From NCBI GenBank assembly GCA_934359755.1, contig CAKRLV010000001.1, positions 1 to 64,000 of the forward strand: DNA of 64,000 nucleotides. Direction: 5' to 3'. Under the pieces are notes generated by a model. That model did not search any database and was not told the DNA's origin. It was given only the letters and a program-made list of their open reading frames with translations. Below, one piece after another: positions 8,145 to 17,061 of this stretch (position 1 is the stretch's first letter; every line of letters starts with the position of its first letter). Source of the stretch: an uncultured Agathobacter sp. GTDB lineage: Bacteria; Bacillota; Clostridia; Lachnospirales; Lachnospiraceae. The translations under genes and the position numbers were made by a program.

Positions 8145-9557
8145 ATGGAAGAGTTGAATGGGGCATTTGCATTACTTGTTGATAATGCTATAGAGATGGT
8201 TGTTATATACGATAATCATGGTAAAATATTATATTCTAATTCAATATGTAATGAAGAGTTAGGCTATATAAAGGAAGAACTTTTTAATCAGCAGATATCA
8301 GATATTATTCCTGAAGAAATTGATGGCACTATAGGCTCGGAAGTTATGGTGTACCGAAAAAATAAGACTTGTTTTAATGCAAGTTATAAGAAAATTATTC
8401 TGAAATCGGATGGCAGCCTGTGTGGACTTATGCTGAACAATGATTCTTATAAGAGTTCATTGGAGAAGACAATCGGAAAGGTTAAGTTAGAGGCTGATTC
8501 TTCTGCAAAAGTCAAAAGTGAGTTTGTTGCAAATGTTACACATGAACTTCGCACACCTGTTAATGGTATACTTGGCAATACAAATATGTTGCTTGACTGT
8601 GAGACTGATCCAGAAAAACTCCATATTTTACATACGATAGAGACTGGCTGTAAGACGATGAATAATCTGATTAACAATATTCTTGATTTTTCAAAGCTTG
8701 AAGCAGGCAAATTTACTCTCGAGCAAAGAAAGTTCGAGTTCAGGAGCATGATAGACTATGTGCGTTCCACACATCTGCCGAAGATTACCGAGAAAGGGCT
8801 TAAATTTTTCGTGACGGTTTCGCCAGAAGTGCCTGAATTTATTATAGGTGATGAGTTAAGAATTGGTCAGGTTCTCAATAATCTGCTTTCAAATGCTTGT
8901 AAATTTACGCATGTTGGAAAGGTATCTCTTGAGGTTCTAAAGACCGCTCAGCAGGGAAATAGAATAGAACTGTTTTTCATGGTAGTTGATACAGGGATAG
9001 GAATAAATAAGGCAGACATGGATAAGCTGTTTAAGAGTTTTTCACAGGTAGATGCCTCTGTGTCAAGAAAATATGGTGGTACCGGCCTCGGTCTTAATAT
9101 ATCGAGACAGCTTGTCGAACTTATGGGGGGCAATATTTCAGTTGATAGCCAGGTAAATAAAGGAACGATGTTTTCCTTTTCAATATGGGTAGAGCTGCCG
9201 GATGATGCTGTTGAAGAATCAATGGGACATATAGATACATATGTTGCCAAGAGTATTATGGATACTCTTAGCGAAGATACTGAAAGCTCAAATGTATTGT
9301 CTTTTGGTACAGAGGAGAATATGGAAGAACTTAGAAAGCAGCTATCTAAAATTATTCTTTGCATCGAGATGGAGAATTGGGAAAAGGCAGAGAGTTTTAC
9401 CGATTCCATTAAGCATCTTACTGTGGAGGCACCGCGTGAATTACGTACAGGAACACTTAAACTTAAAATGGCAGTACAGAAAAGTGATTATGATAAATCT
9501 GTCACAGCATATGAAAATGTAATGAAATTGTTGGGCGACGGAAAGGTTAAATTATGA
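8145..9557 (+). CDS. PAS-domain sensor histidine kinase
   Basis: A 470-aa soluble kinase. A PAS domain (about 5-100) is followed by HisKA with His133 in VTHELRTPVNG and a HATPase_c domain with NLLSNACKF, DTGIGI and GGTGLGL motifs. About 110 extra C-terminal residues form a helical segment that loosely resembles an Hpt domain but has no clear phospho-acceptor motif. The ATG at 8145 sits after AGCGGGGGA; an upstream GTG at 8124 lies inside the hairpin tail. It overlaps the next gene by 4 nt, so it probably partners the REC domain encoded there. Confidence 0.9.
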   Translation: MEELNGAFALLVDNAIEMVVIYDNHGKILYSNSICNEELGYIKEELFNQQISDIIPEEIDGTIGSEVMVYRKNKTCFNASYKKIILKSDGSLCGLMLNNDSYKSSLEKTIGKVKLEADSSAKVKSEFVANVTHELRTPVNGILGNTNMLLDCETDPEKLHILHTIETGCKTMNNLINNILDFSKLEAGKFTLEQRKFEFRSMIDYVRSTHLPKITEKGLKFFVTVSPEVPEFIIGDELRIGQVLNNLLSNACKFTHVGKVSLEVLKTAQQGNRIELFFMVVDTGIGINKADMDKLFKSFSQVDASVSRKYGGTGLGLNISRQLVELMGGNISVDSQVNKGTMFSFSIWVELPDDAVEESMGHIDTYVAKSIMDTLSEDTESSNVLSFGTEENMEELRKQLSKIILCIEMENWEKAESFTDSIKHLTVEAPRELRTGTLKLKMAVQKSDYDKSVTAYENVMKLLGDGKVKL

Positions 9558-10627
9558 GTGATGAGTTTAAGACAAACGATGTCAAGAAAATCATGATAGT
9601 AGATGACGTCGAAGCGAATAGATTCATTCTAAGAAATATAATAGTTGGAATGGGGCATCAGCCTATTCTTGCCGAAAATGGTGTTCAGGCATTGAAGATT
9701 TTAGAACATGTGATGCCTAACCTTATTCTACTTGATGTATCAATGCCACAGATGGATGGCTTTGAATTTTGCGAAATCATAAAAGCGAGGCCGGAGACAA
9801 GAGATATACCAGTTATTTTTATTTCGGCATTTGATGAACCAGAAGAGATTATTAAAGGTTTTAATGTTGGTGGTGAAGATTATATTACTAAGCCTTTTAT
9901 ACATGAGGTTGTAAAAGCCAGGGTCAATGTTCATCTTAAATTATCAGATGCAAATGCAAGTCTTATAAGTGCAAACAGGAAGCTTACAGCTTCACTGCAG
10001 GCACAGCTTAAGCAGATGGAGCAGGAGAAGAAGAATGTGCTTTATGCACTTGTCAGTGTTGCGCGTGAGAATGCTTGCTACGAAGAAGAACATATGGAGA
10101 GGTTACAGTATAATTGCAAAGTATTATCGCAGGCAATGCAATTGTCGCCTAAGTTTGAACAACAGATATCGGATGATTTTATAGAAACGATAGAGTTGTC
10201 TGCACCGCTGTGTGACCTTGGAAATGTTGCGATACCTACCGATGTTTTACAGAAATCAGCCTCGCTTGATGAGCATGAGAGTGAGATTATGAAGACACAT
10301 ACACTTATTGGCGCAAAGATATTAAATGATGTTAAGACGCATGGAGATTATAATGATTTCGTCAAGATGTCCATCGATATTGCATTATCACATCATGAAA
10401 ACTGGGATGGATCAGGTTATCCAAATGGAATAAGTGGCGATGATATACCTCTTTCTGCACAGATAGTTTCTATTGTGAGTGCTTATTGTGCACTTACAGA
10501 GACTCGTATTTACAGGGATTCATACGAATGTGAAGAAGCCATAAGAATAATGGGAGAAGAGTCAGGAAAGCAGTTTAATTCAGATATATATGATATTTGC
10601 AAGAGAGTATACAAACAATTTCGTTAG
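9554..10627 (+). CDS. response regulator with degenerate HD-GYP domain
   Basis: A 357-aa protein with a REC domain (about 11-130, phospho-acceptor Asp61), a coiled linker (about 130-165) and an HD-GYP-like domain (about 165-357). The C-terminal landmarks HHENWDGSGYP (280-290) are present. The HD dyad reads C220-D221 (LCDLGNVAIP instead of LHDIGKIGIP) and the later Asp of the VADxFDAL region is missing (VSAYCAL). It therefore probably cannot bind the metal centre or hydrolyse c-di-GMP and may act as a binding or scaffold module. It sits between a kinase and cheR. Confidence 0.85.
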   Translation: MSDEFKTNDVKKIMIVDDVEANRFILRNIIVGMGHQPILAENGVQALKILEHVMPNLILLDVSMPQMDGFEFCEIIKARPETRDIPVIFISAFDEPEEIIKGFNVGGEDYITKPFIHEVVKARVNVHLKLSDANASLISANRKLTASLQAQLKQMEQEKKNVLYALVSVARENACYEEEHMERLQYNCKVLSQAMQLSPKFEQQISDDFIETIELSAPLCDLGNVAIPTDVLQKSASLDEHESEIMKTHTLIGAKILNDVKTHGDYNDFVKMSIDIALSHHENWDGSGYPNGISGDDIPLSAQIVSIVSAYCALTETRIYRDSYECEEAIRIMGEESGKQFNSDIYDICKRVYKQFR

Positions 10628-10639
10628 GGGAACTATTTA

Positions 10640-11443
10640 ATGACGGATGAAGAGTTTATAAGAATTAAGACATATCTGAAAATGAAATATGGAATAGATA
10701 TGAAGGGCAAGAAAGCAATTGTTGAAGGAAGACTTGATAATTATCTAAGAATAAATGGCTGGACATCATATTCCCAGTTTATGAATGATGTCGAGAGTGA
10801 TAAGACAGGAAGGCTTGAAAAACAGCTTGTGAATAGTCTGTCTACTAATCATACATATTTTATGAGGGAGGCAGAGCATTTTGAATTCCTTAGAAGAGAG
10901 ATTCTTCCGTATCTCCGCCAGAAGGAAGCACGAATAAAAGATTTAAGAGTGTGGTGTGCTGCGTCATCTTCGGGAGAGGAAGCGTATACGCTGGCGATGA
11001 TTATGCTTGATTTCTTCGGACTTGAGCATAACAACTGGAATACCCAGATTCTTGCTACTGATGTATCTACAAACGCACTTAGGATTGCTATAAATGGAGT
11101 GTATACATCAGAACAGATAGAACCTATTCCTGATAATTGGAAAAGACGGTTTTTTAGAAGAGTTGATGAGACTGATGATTATATAGTCTCAAATGAACTT
11201 AAAAATGAAGTAATATTTAGAAAATTTAATTTGATGGAAGATTTTCCATTCAGAAGAAAAATGCATGTTATTTTTTTGAGAAATGTGATGATTTATTTTG
11301 ATGAACCAACTAAGAATAAATTATTGCATAAGATATATGATTGTCTTGAACCAGGAGGATATTTATTTCTTGGCAGAACTGAGACATTGAACAGACAGGA
11401 TATTCCATTTAATCTGGTGATGCCGTCTGTATTTAGAAAATAG
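10640..11443 (+). CDS. cheR: chemotaxis protein methyltransferase CheR
   Basis: A 267-aa cytoplasmic enzyme that methylates glutamates on chemoreceptors using S-adenosylmethionine. A small helical N-terminal domain precedes the methyltransferase domain. Motif I reads VWCAASSSGEEAYTLAM (family WSAGCSTGEEPYSIAM), and FLRNVMIYF and GGYLFLGRTE are typical. AGGGGA precedes the ATG. It is followed 12 nt later by cheB, the opposing demethylase. Confidence 0.93.
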   Translation: MTDEEFIRIKTYLKMKYGIDMKGKKAIVEGRLDNYLRINGWTSYSQFMNDVESDKTGRLEKQLVNSLSTNHTYFMREAEHFEFLRREILPYLRQKEARIKDLRVWCAASSSGEEAYTLAMIMLDFFGLEHNNWNTQILATDVSTNALRIAINGVYTSEQIEPIPDNWKRRFFRRVDETDDYIVSNELKNEVIFRKFNLMEDFPFRRKMHVIFLRNVMIYFDEPTKNKLLHKIYDCLEPGGYLFLGRTETLNRQDIPFNLVMPSVFRK

Positions 11444-11455
11444 AGGTGTTGGCAA

Positions 11456-12484
11456 ATGCGAAAAATACGTGTTTTAGTTGTGGAAGATTCCATAATGTTC
11501 AGAGAACTTCTGGTATCGAGTATCAACAAAGATCCAGCGCTTACTGTTGTTGGAACTGCAGGTGACCCTTTTGAAGCGAGGGATAAAATAATAGAGTGTA
11601 GTCCGGATGTGATGACACTAGACATAGAAATGCCGAGGATGGATGGTATAGAATTTGTGAGAAAACTTATGCCACAGTACCCAATTCCTGTTATTATGGT
11701 AAGCTCATTAAGTGATAAAGTTTTTGATGCTTTACAGGCGGGGGCGGTTGATTTCGTGGTAAAACCGGACACATCAGATAAGAAATCTCTCGAATCATTT
11801 CTTACAAGGGAGTTGCCAGTTAAAATTAAAGTTGCATCTACGGCAAGTATTGGTAAAATAAAAAGTGGTATTAGAAGCAGAGCGGCGAATACTCATTTTA
11901 CCAGCCGAAGAAATATGATTGTTGCCATCGGAGCATCGACAGGCGGAACAGAGGCTATTGCTGAGGTGATAAAGGGCTTTGGACCAGATATACCTGGAAC
12001 TGTAATTGTGCAGCATATGCCTGTAGGCTTTACAGATATGTTTGCAAGAAGGCTGAATGATCAGACAAGAGTTTGTGTAAAAGAAGCAAAAAATGGTGAT
12101 GTTGTATTACCTGGAACTGTTCTTATAGCACCAGGAGGCAATCAGCAGATGCGTGTGATTAGGGTTGGAAATGATTATCAGGTAAGCCTAAGGGATGGTC
12201 ACAAAGTAAATGGACATTGTCCATCTGTTGATGTTTTATTTGATTCTGTAGCCAGTGTGGCGGGGAAGAATGCATTAGGGATAATTCTTACCGGCATGGG
12301 CGGTGATGGTGCGCAGGGACTTCTAAAGATGAAAGAAGCTGGTGCGATGACTATAGGTCAGGATGAATCTAGTTGTGTTGTATATGGAATGCCTAAAGTG
12401 GCTTATGAAATAGGAGCTGTACAATATCAGGAAAAGCTTGGCAATATTGCCAAGAAGACATATATGCTTTTAAATAATATGTGA
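11456..12484 (+). CDS. cheB: chemotaxis methylesterase CheB
   Basis: A 342-aa protein. The REC domain has acceptor Asp56 in LDIEMPRMDG. The C-terminal methylesterase domain has the catalytic triad Ser161 (GASTGG), His187 (VQHMP) and Asp284 (GMGGDG). It demethylates and deamidates receptors after phosphorylation by CheA. AGAGGTG lies before the ATG. All catalytic residues are intact. Confidence 0.94.
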   Translation: MRKIRVLVVEDSIMFRELLVSSINKDPALTVVGTAGDPFEARDKIIECSPDVMTLDIEMPRMDGIEFVRKLMPQYPIPVIMVSSLSDKVFDALQAGAVDFVVKPDTSDKKSLESFLTRELPVKIKVASTASIGKIKSGIRSRAANTHFTSRRNMIVAIGASTGGTEAIAEVIKGFGPDIPGTVIVQHMPVGFTDMFARRLNDQTRVCVKEAKNGDVVLPGTVLIAPGGNQQMRVIRVGNDYQVSLRDGHKVNGHCPSVDVLFDSVASVAGKNALGIILTGMGGDGAQGLLKMKEAGAMTIGQDESSCVVYGMPKVAYEIGAVQYQEKLGNIAKKTYMLLNNM

Positions 12485-12498
12485 GGGAGATAATTAAA

Positions 12499-12894
12499 AT
12501 GAAAATACTTTTAGCAGAAGACGATTTTGTAACACGCAAGTTTATGGCGAATTTTTTATCTAAATATGGTGACTGTGATGTTACAGTGGATGGTATGGAA
12601 GCAGTTGATGCTTTTATGCTTGCACTTGAAGAAGACCAGCCATACGACTTAGTATGCCTTGATATTATGATGCCAGTTATGGATGGATATCAGGCACTTA
12701 TGGGAATAAGAAATATTGAAAAAGAAAGAAATATTCCGGAAGATAAGCAGGTTAAAGTTATTATGGCTACTGCCTTGAACGAGGAGAAGAATGTGAAGAT
12801 GGCGTTTGAACTTGGATGTACAATCTATTCGGGCAAGCCTATCGACCAGGAAAGATTTGAACATGCACTTAAGAAACTAGGACTTATTAAATAA
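12499..12894 (+). CDS. CheY-like single-domain response regulator
   Basis: A 131-aa REC-only protein with acidic pocket AEDD, acceptor Asp55 (LDIMMPVMDG), switch Thr (MATAL) and Lys in SGKPID. It is probably the diffusible output of the CheA in this operon, though no output domain or flagellar gene is near. The start is the ATG at 12499, with GAGGGAG 9 nt upstream. A GTG at 12481, overlapping the cheB stop, has no ribosome site of its own. Confidence 0.88.
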   Translation: MKILLAEDDFVTRKFMANFLSKYGDCDVTVDGMEAVDAFMLALEEDQPYDLVCLDIMMPVMDGYQALMGIRNIEKERNIPEDKQVKVIMATALNEEKNVKMAFELGCTIYSGKPIDQERFEHALKKLGLIK

Positions 12895-12926
12895 TAAGTC
12901 TTACAGATAAAAGAAGGGAGAAAATC

Positions 12927-15083
12927 ATGGGTATTGAATTTAATACAGAGGATATGCTTGATACATATCTTTTTGAAAATTCTCAACTTCTGGAAAATCT
13001 ACAGGAAATTGTTTTAGAGCAAAAAGATGAAGATTACTTTGATGAGGACAGTATAAATGAGATTTTCAGGACGATGCATACCATCAAAGGTTCATCGGCT
13101 ATAATGATGTATGATGATATTACATCAGTCGCACATAAGCTTGAGGATGTATTTTATTTTCTAAGGGAGTCGCATCCGAAGAATGTGCCACATGTTGAGC
13201 TGGTAGAGCATGTGCTTGCAGTTTCTGATTTTATCACGGATGAGCTGGAAAAATTACAAAATGGTGAGGTTGCAGATGGTGATGCATCTGAACTGATAAC
13301 TGAACTTGATAAATTTCTAGCCAAGATAAAGGGAGAAAAACCTAAGGAAGCAGCTTCTGCTGACAAATCTTCACAGACACAGAAGCCTATTTCACAGCAG
13401 TTTTATATTGCGCCAGCTGCGGCATCAAGTGATGGTCATTATTATAGAATTTATGTAGAATATAATCCAAAGATTGAACTGGCAAATGTTCATGCATACA
13501 AGATAGTATATTCGCTAAAGGGAATATCTGATGAGCTTATGTATGAGCCTGATGACATAATTTCAAATGAAGATAGCGCAAACAAAATTCTTGCAGATGG
13601 ATTTAAGATTCTTCTTAAGACATCTAAAGAAATAGATGAAATCAAGAAGCTGGTCAGGCCAGGATATGATATCAAAAAAGCAGACATATATGAGATATCA
13701 GCAGCAGAATATGGTGCGGGATTCTACGGAGTAGTGCCAGAGGTGAAAATTGACCTTGATTCAAGTGTTGAGACGATTGAGGAGAATAAGGCGAAGGAAC
13801 AGAAGCCAGAACAGGAAAAAGAAAAGAAAAAGCCGGCACCTGGTGATTATGTTGTACAGTCTAAGTCACCAGGAAAAGGAAAGAAACTTGCCAAAGACAA
13901 GAAATCCAAGGAAAACAAGGCTGCTTTTATCAGTGTTGATATAAGTAAGATGGATATGCTGATGGATTTGATAGGAGAACTTGTTATATCAGAATCAGTG
14001 GTACTACAGAATCCTGATTTAAAAGTTCCAGGGCTTAAACTCGATAATTTCAATAAAGCAGCAGCTCAGATGTCGAAGATCTCTACTGATTTGCAGAATG
14101 TAATTATGTCGATGCGAATGGTTCCGCTTTCAAATACATTCCAGAAGATGAACAGAATAGTCTTTGATGTGTCAAGGAAGCTTGGAAAAGATATAGACTT
14201 CGAGATGATTGGAGAGACTACTGAAGTTGATAAAAATATTATAGAGCACATTTCGGATCCTCTTATGCATTTGGTTCGTAATTCCGTCGACCACGGTATC
14301 GAAACAAAAGAAGAGAGAATTGCGGCAGGAAAACCACCTAAGGGTAAGGTTACATTGGCGGCAAAGACAGAATCTGGTAAGGTATGGATTAGTGTGACTG
14401 ACAATGGCGCAGGTCTTGATCGAGAAAAAATAATGGCAAAAGCCAGAAAACAGGGAATCATAGATCCTGACAAGCCGGACAGTGCTTATTCAGATAAAGA
14501 GGTATATCAGTTTATAACACTTCCTGGTTTTTCGACGAATGAGAAAGTTACTGAATATTCAGGCCGAGGCGTTGGAATGGATGTTGTTGTATCAAATTTG
14601 CAGGAAATAGGTGGTGCACTTGAAATCGAAAGTACTCCAGGAATGGGAAGTACGATGTATTTGAAGATTCCACTTACTCTTGCAATAGTAGATGGAATTG
14701 TGATGCAGGTCGGACAGTCTAATTTCGTGATTGAAACTGGTGTAGTTAAGGAATTTGTGAGTGTAACAGAAAATATGATGATACACAAACCAAGCGGCGA
14801 TGAATGTGTTATGATTCGTGGAGAATGCTATCCAGTCAGACGTCTTGCACAGTGGTATCACCTCGAGGGGGGGAAGACCAATGTTGAAGAGGGTATGATG
14901 GTTATTCTTGAAGTGGAAGGCAATAAAATCTGCCTGTTCGTGGACAAACTGATAGGCAAGCAGGAGATTGTTGTCAAGCCGATACCATCATATGTGAAGA
15001 AAGTAAAAGGTTTATCAGGATGTACACAGCTTGGAGATGGAAGCATTGCACTTATTTTAGATCCGGGAGCTGTGGTTGAATAA
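12927..15083 (+). CDS. cheA: chemotaxis histidine kinase CheA
   Basis: A 718-aa multidomain kinase. The P1 Hpt domain has His51 in MHTIKGSS. A poorly conserved middle region (about 150-260) occupies the P2 position. A Lys/Glu-rich linker (about 280-325) precedes the P3 dimerisation region (MDMLMDLIGELVISES), the P4 ATPase (HLVRNSVDHGIE, DNGAGLD, GRGVGMDVV) and the P5 CheW-like domain. All phosphotransfer and ATP motifs are intact. It receives input from the MCP through CheW and phosphorylates CheB and the CheY-like protein. Confidence 0.94.
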   Translation: MGIEFNTEDMLDTYLFENSQLLENLQEIVLEQKDEDYFDEDSINEIFRTMHTIKGSSAIMMYDDITSVAHKLEDVFYFLRESHPKNVPHVELVEHVLAVSDFITDELEKLQNGEVADGDASELITELDKFLAKIKGEKPKEAASADKSSQTQKPISQQFYIAPAAASSDGHYYRIYVEYNPKIELANVHAYKIVYSLKGISDELMYEPDDIISNEDSANKILADGFKILLKTSKEIDEIKKLVRPGYDIKKADIYEISAAEYGAGFYGVVPEVKIDLDSSVETIEENKAKEQKPEQEKEKKKPAPGDYVVQSKSPGKGKKLAKDKKSKENKAAFISVDISKMDMLMDLIGELVISESVVLQNPDLKVPGLKLDNFNKAAAQMSKISTDLQNVIMSMRMVPLSNTFQKMNRIVFDVSRKLGKDIDFEMIGETTEVDKNIIEHISDPLMHLVRNSVDHGIETKEERIAAGKPPKGKVTLAAKTESGKVWISVTDNGAGLDREKIMAKARKQGIIDPDKPDSAYSDKEVYQFITLPGFSTNEKVTEYSGRGVGMDVVVSNLQEIGGALEIESTPGMGSTMYLKIPLTLAIVDGIVMQVGQSNFVIETGVVKEFVSVTENMMIHKPSGDECVMIRGECYPVRRLAQWYHLEGGKTNVEEGMMVILEVEGNKICLFVDKLIGKQEIVVKPIPSYVKKVKGLSGCTQLGDGSIALILDPGAVVE

Positions 15084-15104
15084 CCAGGGAAGGGACAGAT
15101 TAGG

Positions 15105-15605
15105 ATGGTAGAACACATTACTCAGAAAGACAAATATGTTACATTCAAGTCTGGTAATGAATATTTTGGACTTAAGATAGAATACGTTAATGAAATTATT
15201 GTTTTTCAGGAAATAACTATTATTCCTGAAAGCGCTGATTACATTAAAGGACTGATTAATCTTCGAGGCAAAATCATTCCAGTGGTTGATGTACGAATAA
15301 GGTTTAAACAGGAACCTTTTGAATATAATGACAGAACATGTATTATTGTTATTAATTTAGATGATATTGTTGTCGGACTTATAGTAGAAAAAATTGCAGA
15401 GGTTGTTGAGATTACAGAGGATAATATTCTTGTATCCCCAACAATCGGAAAGGCTGATAAATCGCAGAATCAATATGTATATGCGATCGGTAAAGTCGGA
15501 GATGATGTAAAGCTTTTGCTTGATCCACGTAAGTTACTTAGCGATGATGATGTCGCACTTATGACACAGAGTGTTGAAACTGAAATAGAGGAAGAGGAGG
15601 AATAA
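15105..15605 (+). CDS. cheW: chemotaxis coupling protein CheW
   Basis: A 166-aa CheW-domain protein. YVTFKSGNEYFGLKIEYVNEI and GLINLRGKIIPVVDVRIRF are family hallmarks. It bridges receptor tips and CheA P5. The last ~15 residues are acidic. Its stop is 6 nt from the MCP start, and the ribosome site for the MCP (GAGGAGG) lies in its last codons. Confidence 0.93.
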   Translation: MVEHITQKDKYVTFKSGNEYFGLKIEYVNEIIVFQEITIIPESADYIKGLINLRGKIIPVVDVRIRFKQEPFEYNDRTCIIVINLDDIVVGLIVEKIAEVVEITEDNILVSPTIGKADKSQNQYVYAIGKVGDDVKLLLDPRKLLSDDDVALMTQSVETEIEEEEE

Positions 15606-15611
15606 GCAATT

Positions 15612-16985
15612 ATGGAGAAGAGAGGATTTACATTATATAAGAGAATAGCAGGTATGCTTATATTTTCAGAAATAATAAGTCTGTTACTTTTAATTATAGG
15701 ATATACAACATCAGTAAATGTTATGAATAGTAGTCATCCACAGGGATATATTGACAATTACAAAATCTTTTGTATCGTAGCGATGGTGGTTGTCGTAGGT
15801 ATATTTACATTGATAGGAGTAAACGTTTTATCTAATTTGAGAAAAGGTTTTAAAGAGGCTAATGAAACAGCAAAGAGGCTTAGTGTTGGTGATACAGATA
15901 TTGAATTTAATATCACAGGAAATGATGAATTTGCAGTTTTACTAACGCAGGTGAAGGCTTTGGTTGAGGCAACAAAGAAGCAGTCTCAGATAGCAGAAGC
16001 TGTAGCAGATGGAAACCTTACTATTGATGTTGATATAAGAAGTGATAAAGATACACTTGGACTTGCGTTAAAGAAGATGGTTGATAGAAATTTGAATTCT
16101 TTATCAAATATCAGCGAATCGGCATATCAGGTAATGACAAGCTCATCGCAGGTTGCAAGTGCAAGCGAGGCATTAGCTCAGGGCTCCACACAGCAGGCAA
16201 GCGCAATTGAAGAGATTACTTCTTCTATAAGTGAGATTGCTGTAAAGACTAAACAGAATGCAGCACAGGCTACGGAAGCGGCTGATCTTGTATCTAATGC
16301 GATTAGCTATGTTCAAAAAGGAAATGAACAGATGGAAGACATGATGTCTGCCATGGAAGATATCAACAGTTCTTCTGAAAGCATATCTAAGATTATAAAA
16401 GTGATAGACGATATTGCTTTCCAGACAAATATATTGGCTCTCAATGCAGCGGTAGAGGCAGCAAGAGCAGGTGAGGCAGGAAAAGGATTTGCGGTTGTTG
16501 CAGAGGAAGTTAGAAATTTAGCAGCAAAGAGTGCAGCAGCTGCATCTGAGACTGCTGAACTTATTGAAGATTCAATCACAAAAGTAAGTGCTGGTTCTAA
16601 AATTGCAGATGATACTGCATCAGCTCTCGAATCAATCACAGAGGGTGTATCGAAGAGTGAGACTCTTATTGTAGAAATTGCAGAGTCATCTAATTATCAG
16701 GCTACAGCAGTTGCACAGATTAATCAGGCTATTGGACAGGTATCACAGGTTGTTCAGACTAATTCTGCAACAAGTCAGCAGTGTGCAGCTGCAAGTGAGG
16801 AATTATCTAACCAGGCAATACATATGAGAGAGATGCTTTCAATATACAATCTCGGTGAGAATGATATGGCAATTAGAAATAATAATGAGTCTTCGTTCGG
16901 TTCAAGAAGTAATAATTATAATATGTATGAGAACAATCCAAATGAAGAAATTATTTCATTGGGAGATGATTTTGGAAAATATTAA
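15612..16985 (+). CDS. methyl-accepting chemotaxis protein with minimal extracellular loop
   Basis: A 457-aa receptor. Two transmembrane helices (about 12-34 and 51-73) are separated by only about 16 residues, so there is no extracellular ligand domain. A HAMP domain and a long coiled-coil signalling domain follow. The hairpin tip [20 protein letters not shown] and [16 protein letters not shown] are intact. It probably responds to a cytoplasmic, membrane or energy cue. It is the last gene of the che operon and is followed by a 12-bp hairpin. Confidence 0.92.
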   Translation: MEKRGFTLYKRIAGMLIFSEIISLLLLIIGYTTSVNVMNSSHPQGYIDNYKIFCIVAMVVVVGIFTLIGVNVLSNLRKGFKEANETAKRLSVGDTDIEFNITGNDEFAVLLTQVKALVEATKKQSQIAEAVADGNLTIDVDIRSDKDTLGLALKKMVDRNLNSLSNISESAYQVMTSSSQVASASEALAQGSTQQASAIEEITSSISEIAVKTKQNAAQATEAADLVSNAISYVQKGNEQMEDMMSAMEDINSSSESISKIIKVIDDIAFQTNILALNAAVEAARAGEAGKGFAVVAEEVRNLAAKSAAAASETAELIEDSITKVSAGSKIADDTASALESITEGVSKSETLIVEIAESSNYQATAVAQINQAIGQVSQVVQTNSATSQQCAAASEELSNQAIHMREMLSIYNLGENDMAIRNNNESSFGSRSNNYNMYENNPNEEIISLGDDFGKY

Positions 16986-16999
16986 TTTATGAATTAATT

Positions 17000-17034
17000 A
17001 CAAGACCGACGTGATGATATTGCGTCGGTCTTGT
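17000..17034 (+). terminator. hairpin at the end of the che operon
   Basis: A perfect 12-bp stem ACAAGACCGACG / CGTCGGTCTTGT with an 11-nt loop, then TGCAATTATTATT. The T-run is poor, so read-through into the next kinase is possible. Confidence 0.65.
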
Positions 17035-17061
17035 TGCAATTATTATTAAAGGAAAATGCTG

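Noticed and set aside
8948..9409. 153-aa minus-strand frame
   Set aside because: Antisense to the first kinase of the che operon, with no ribosome site.
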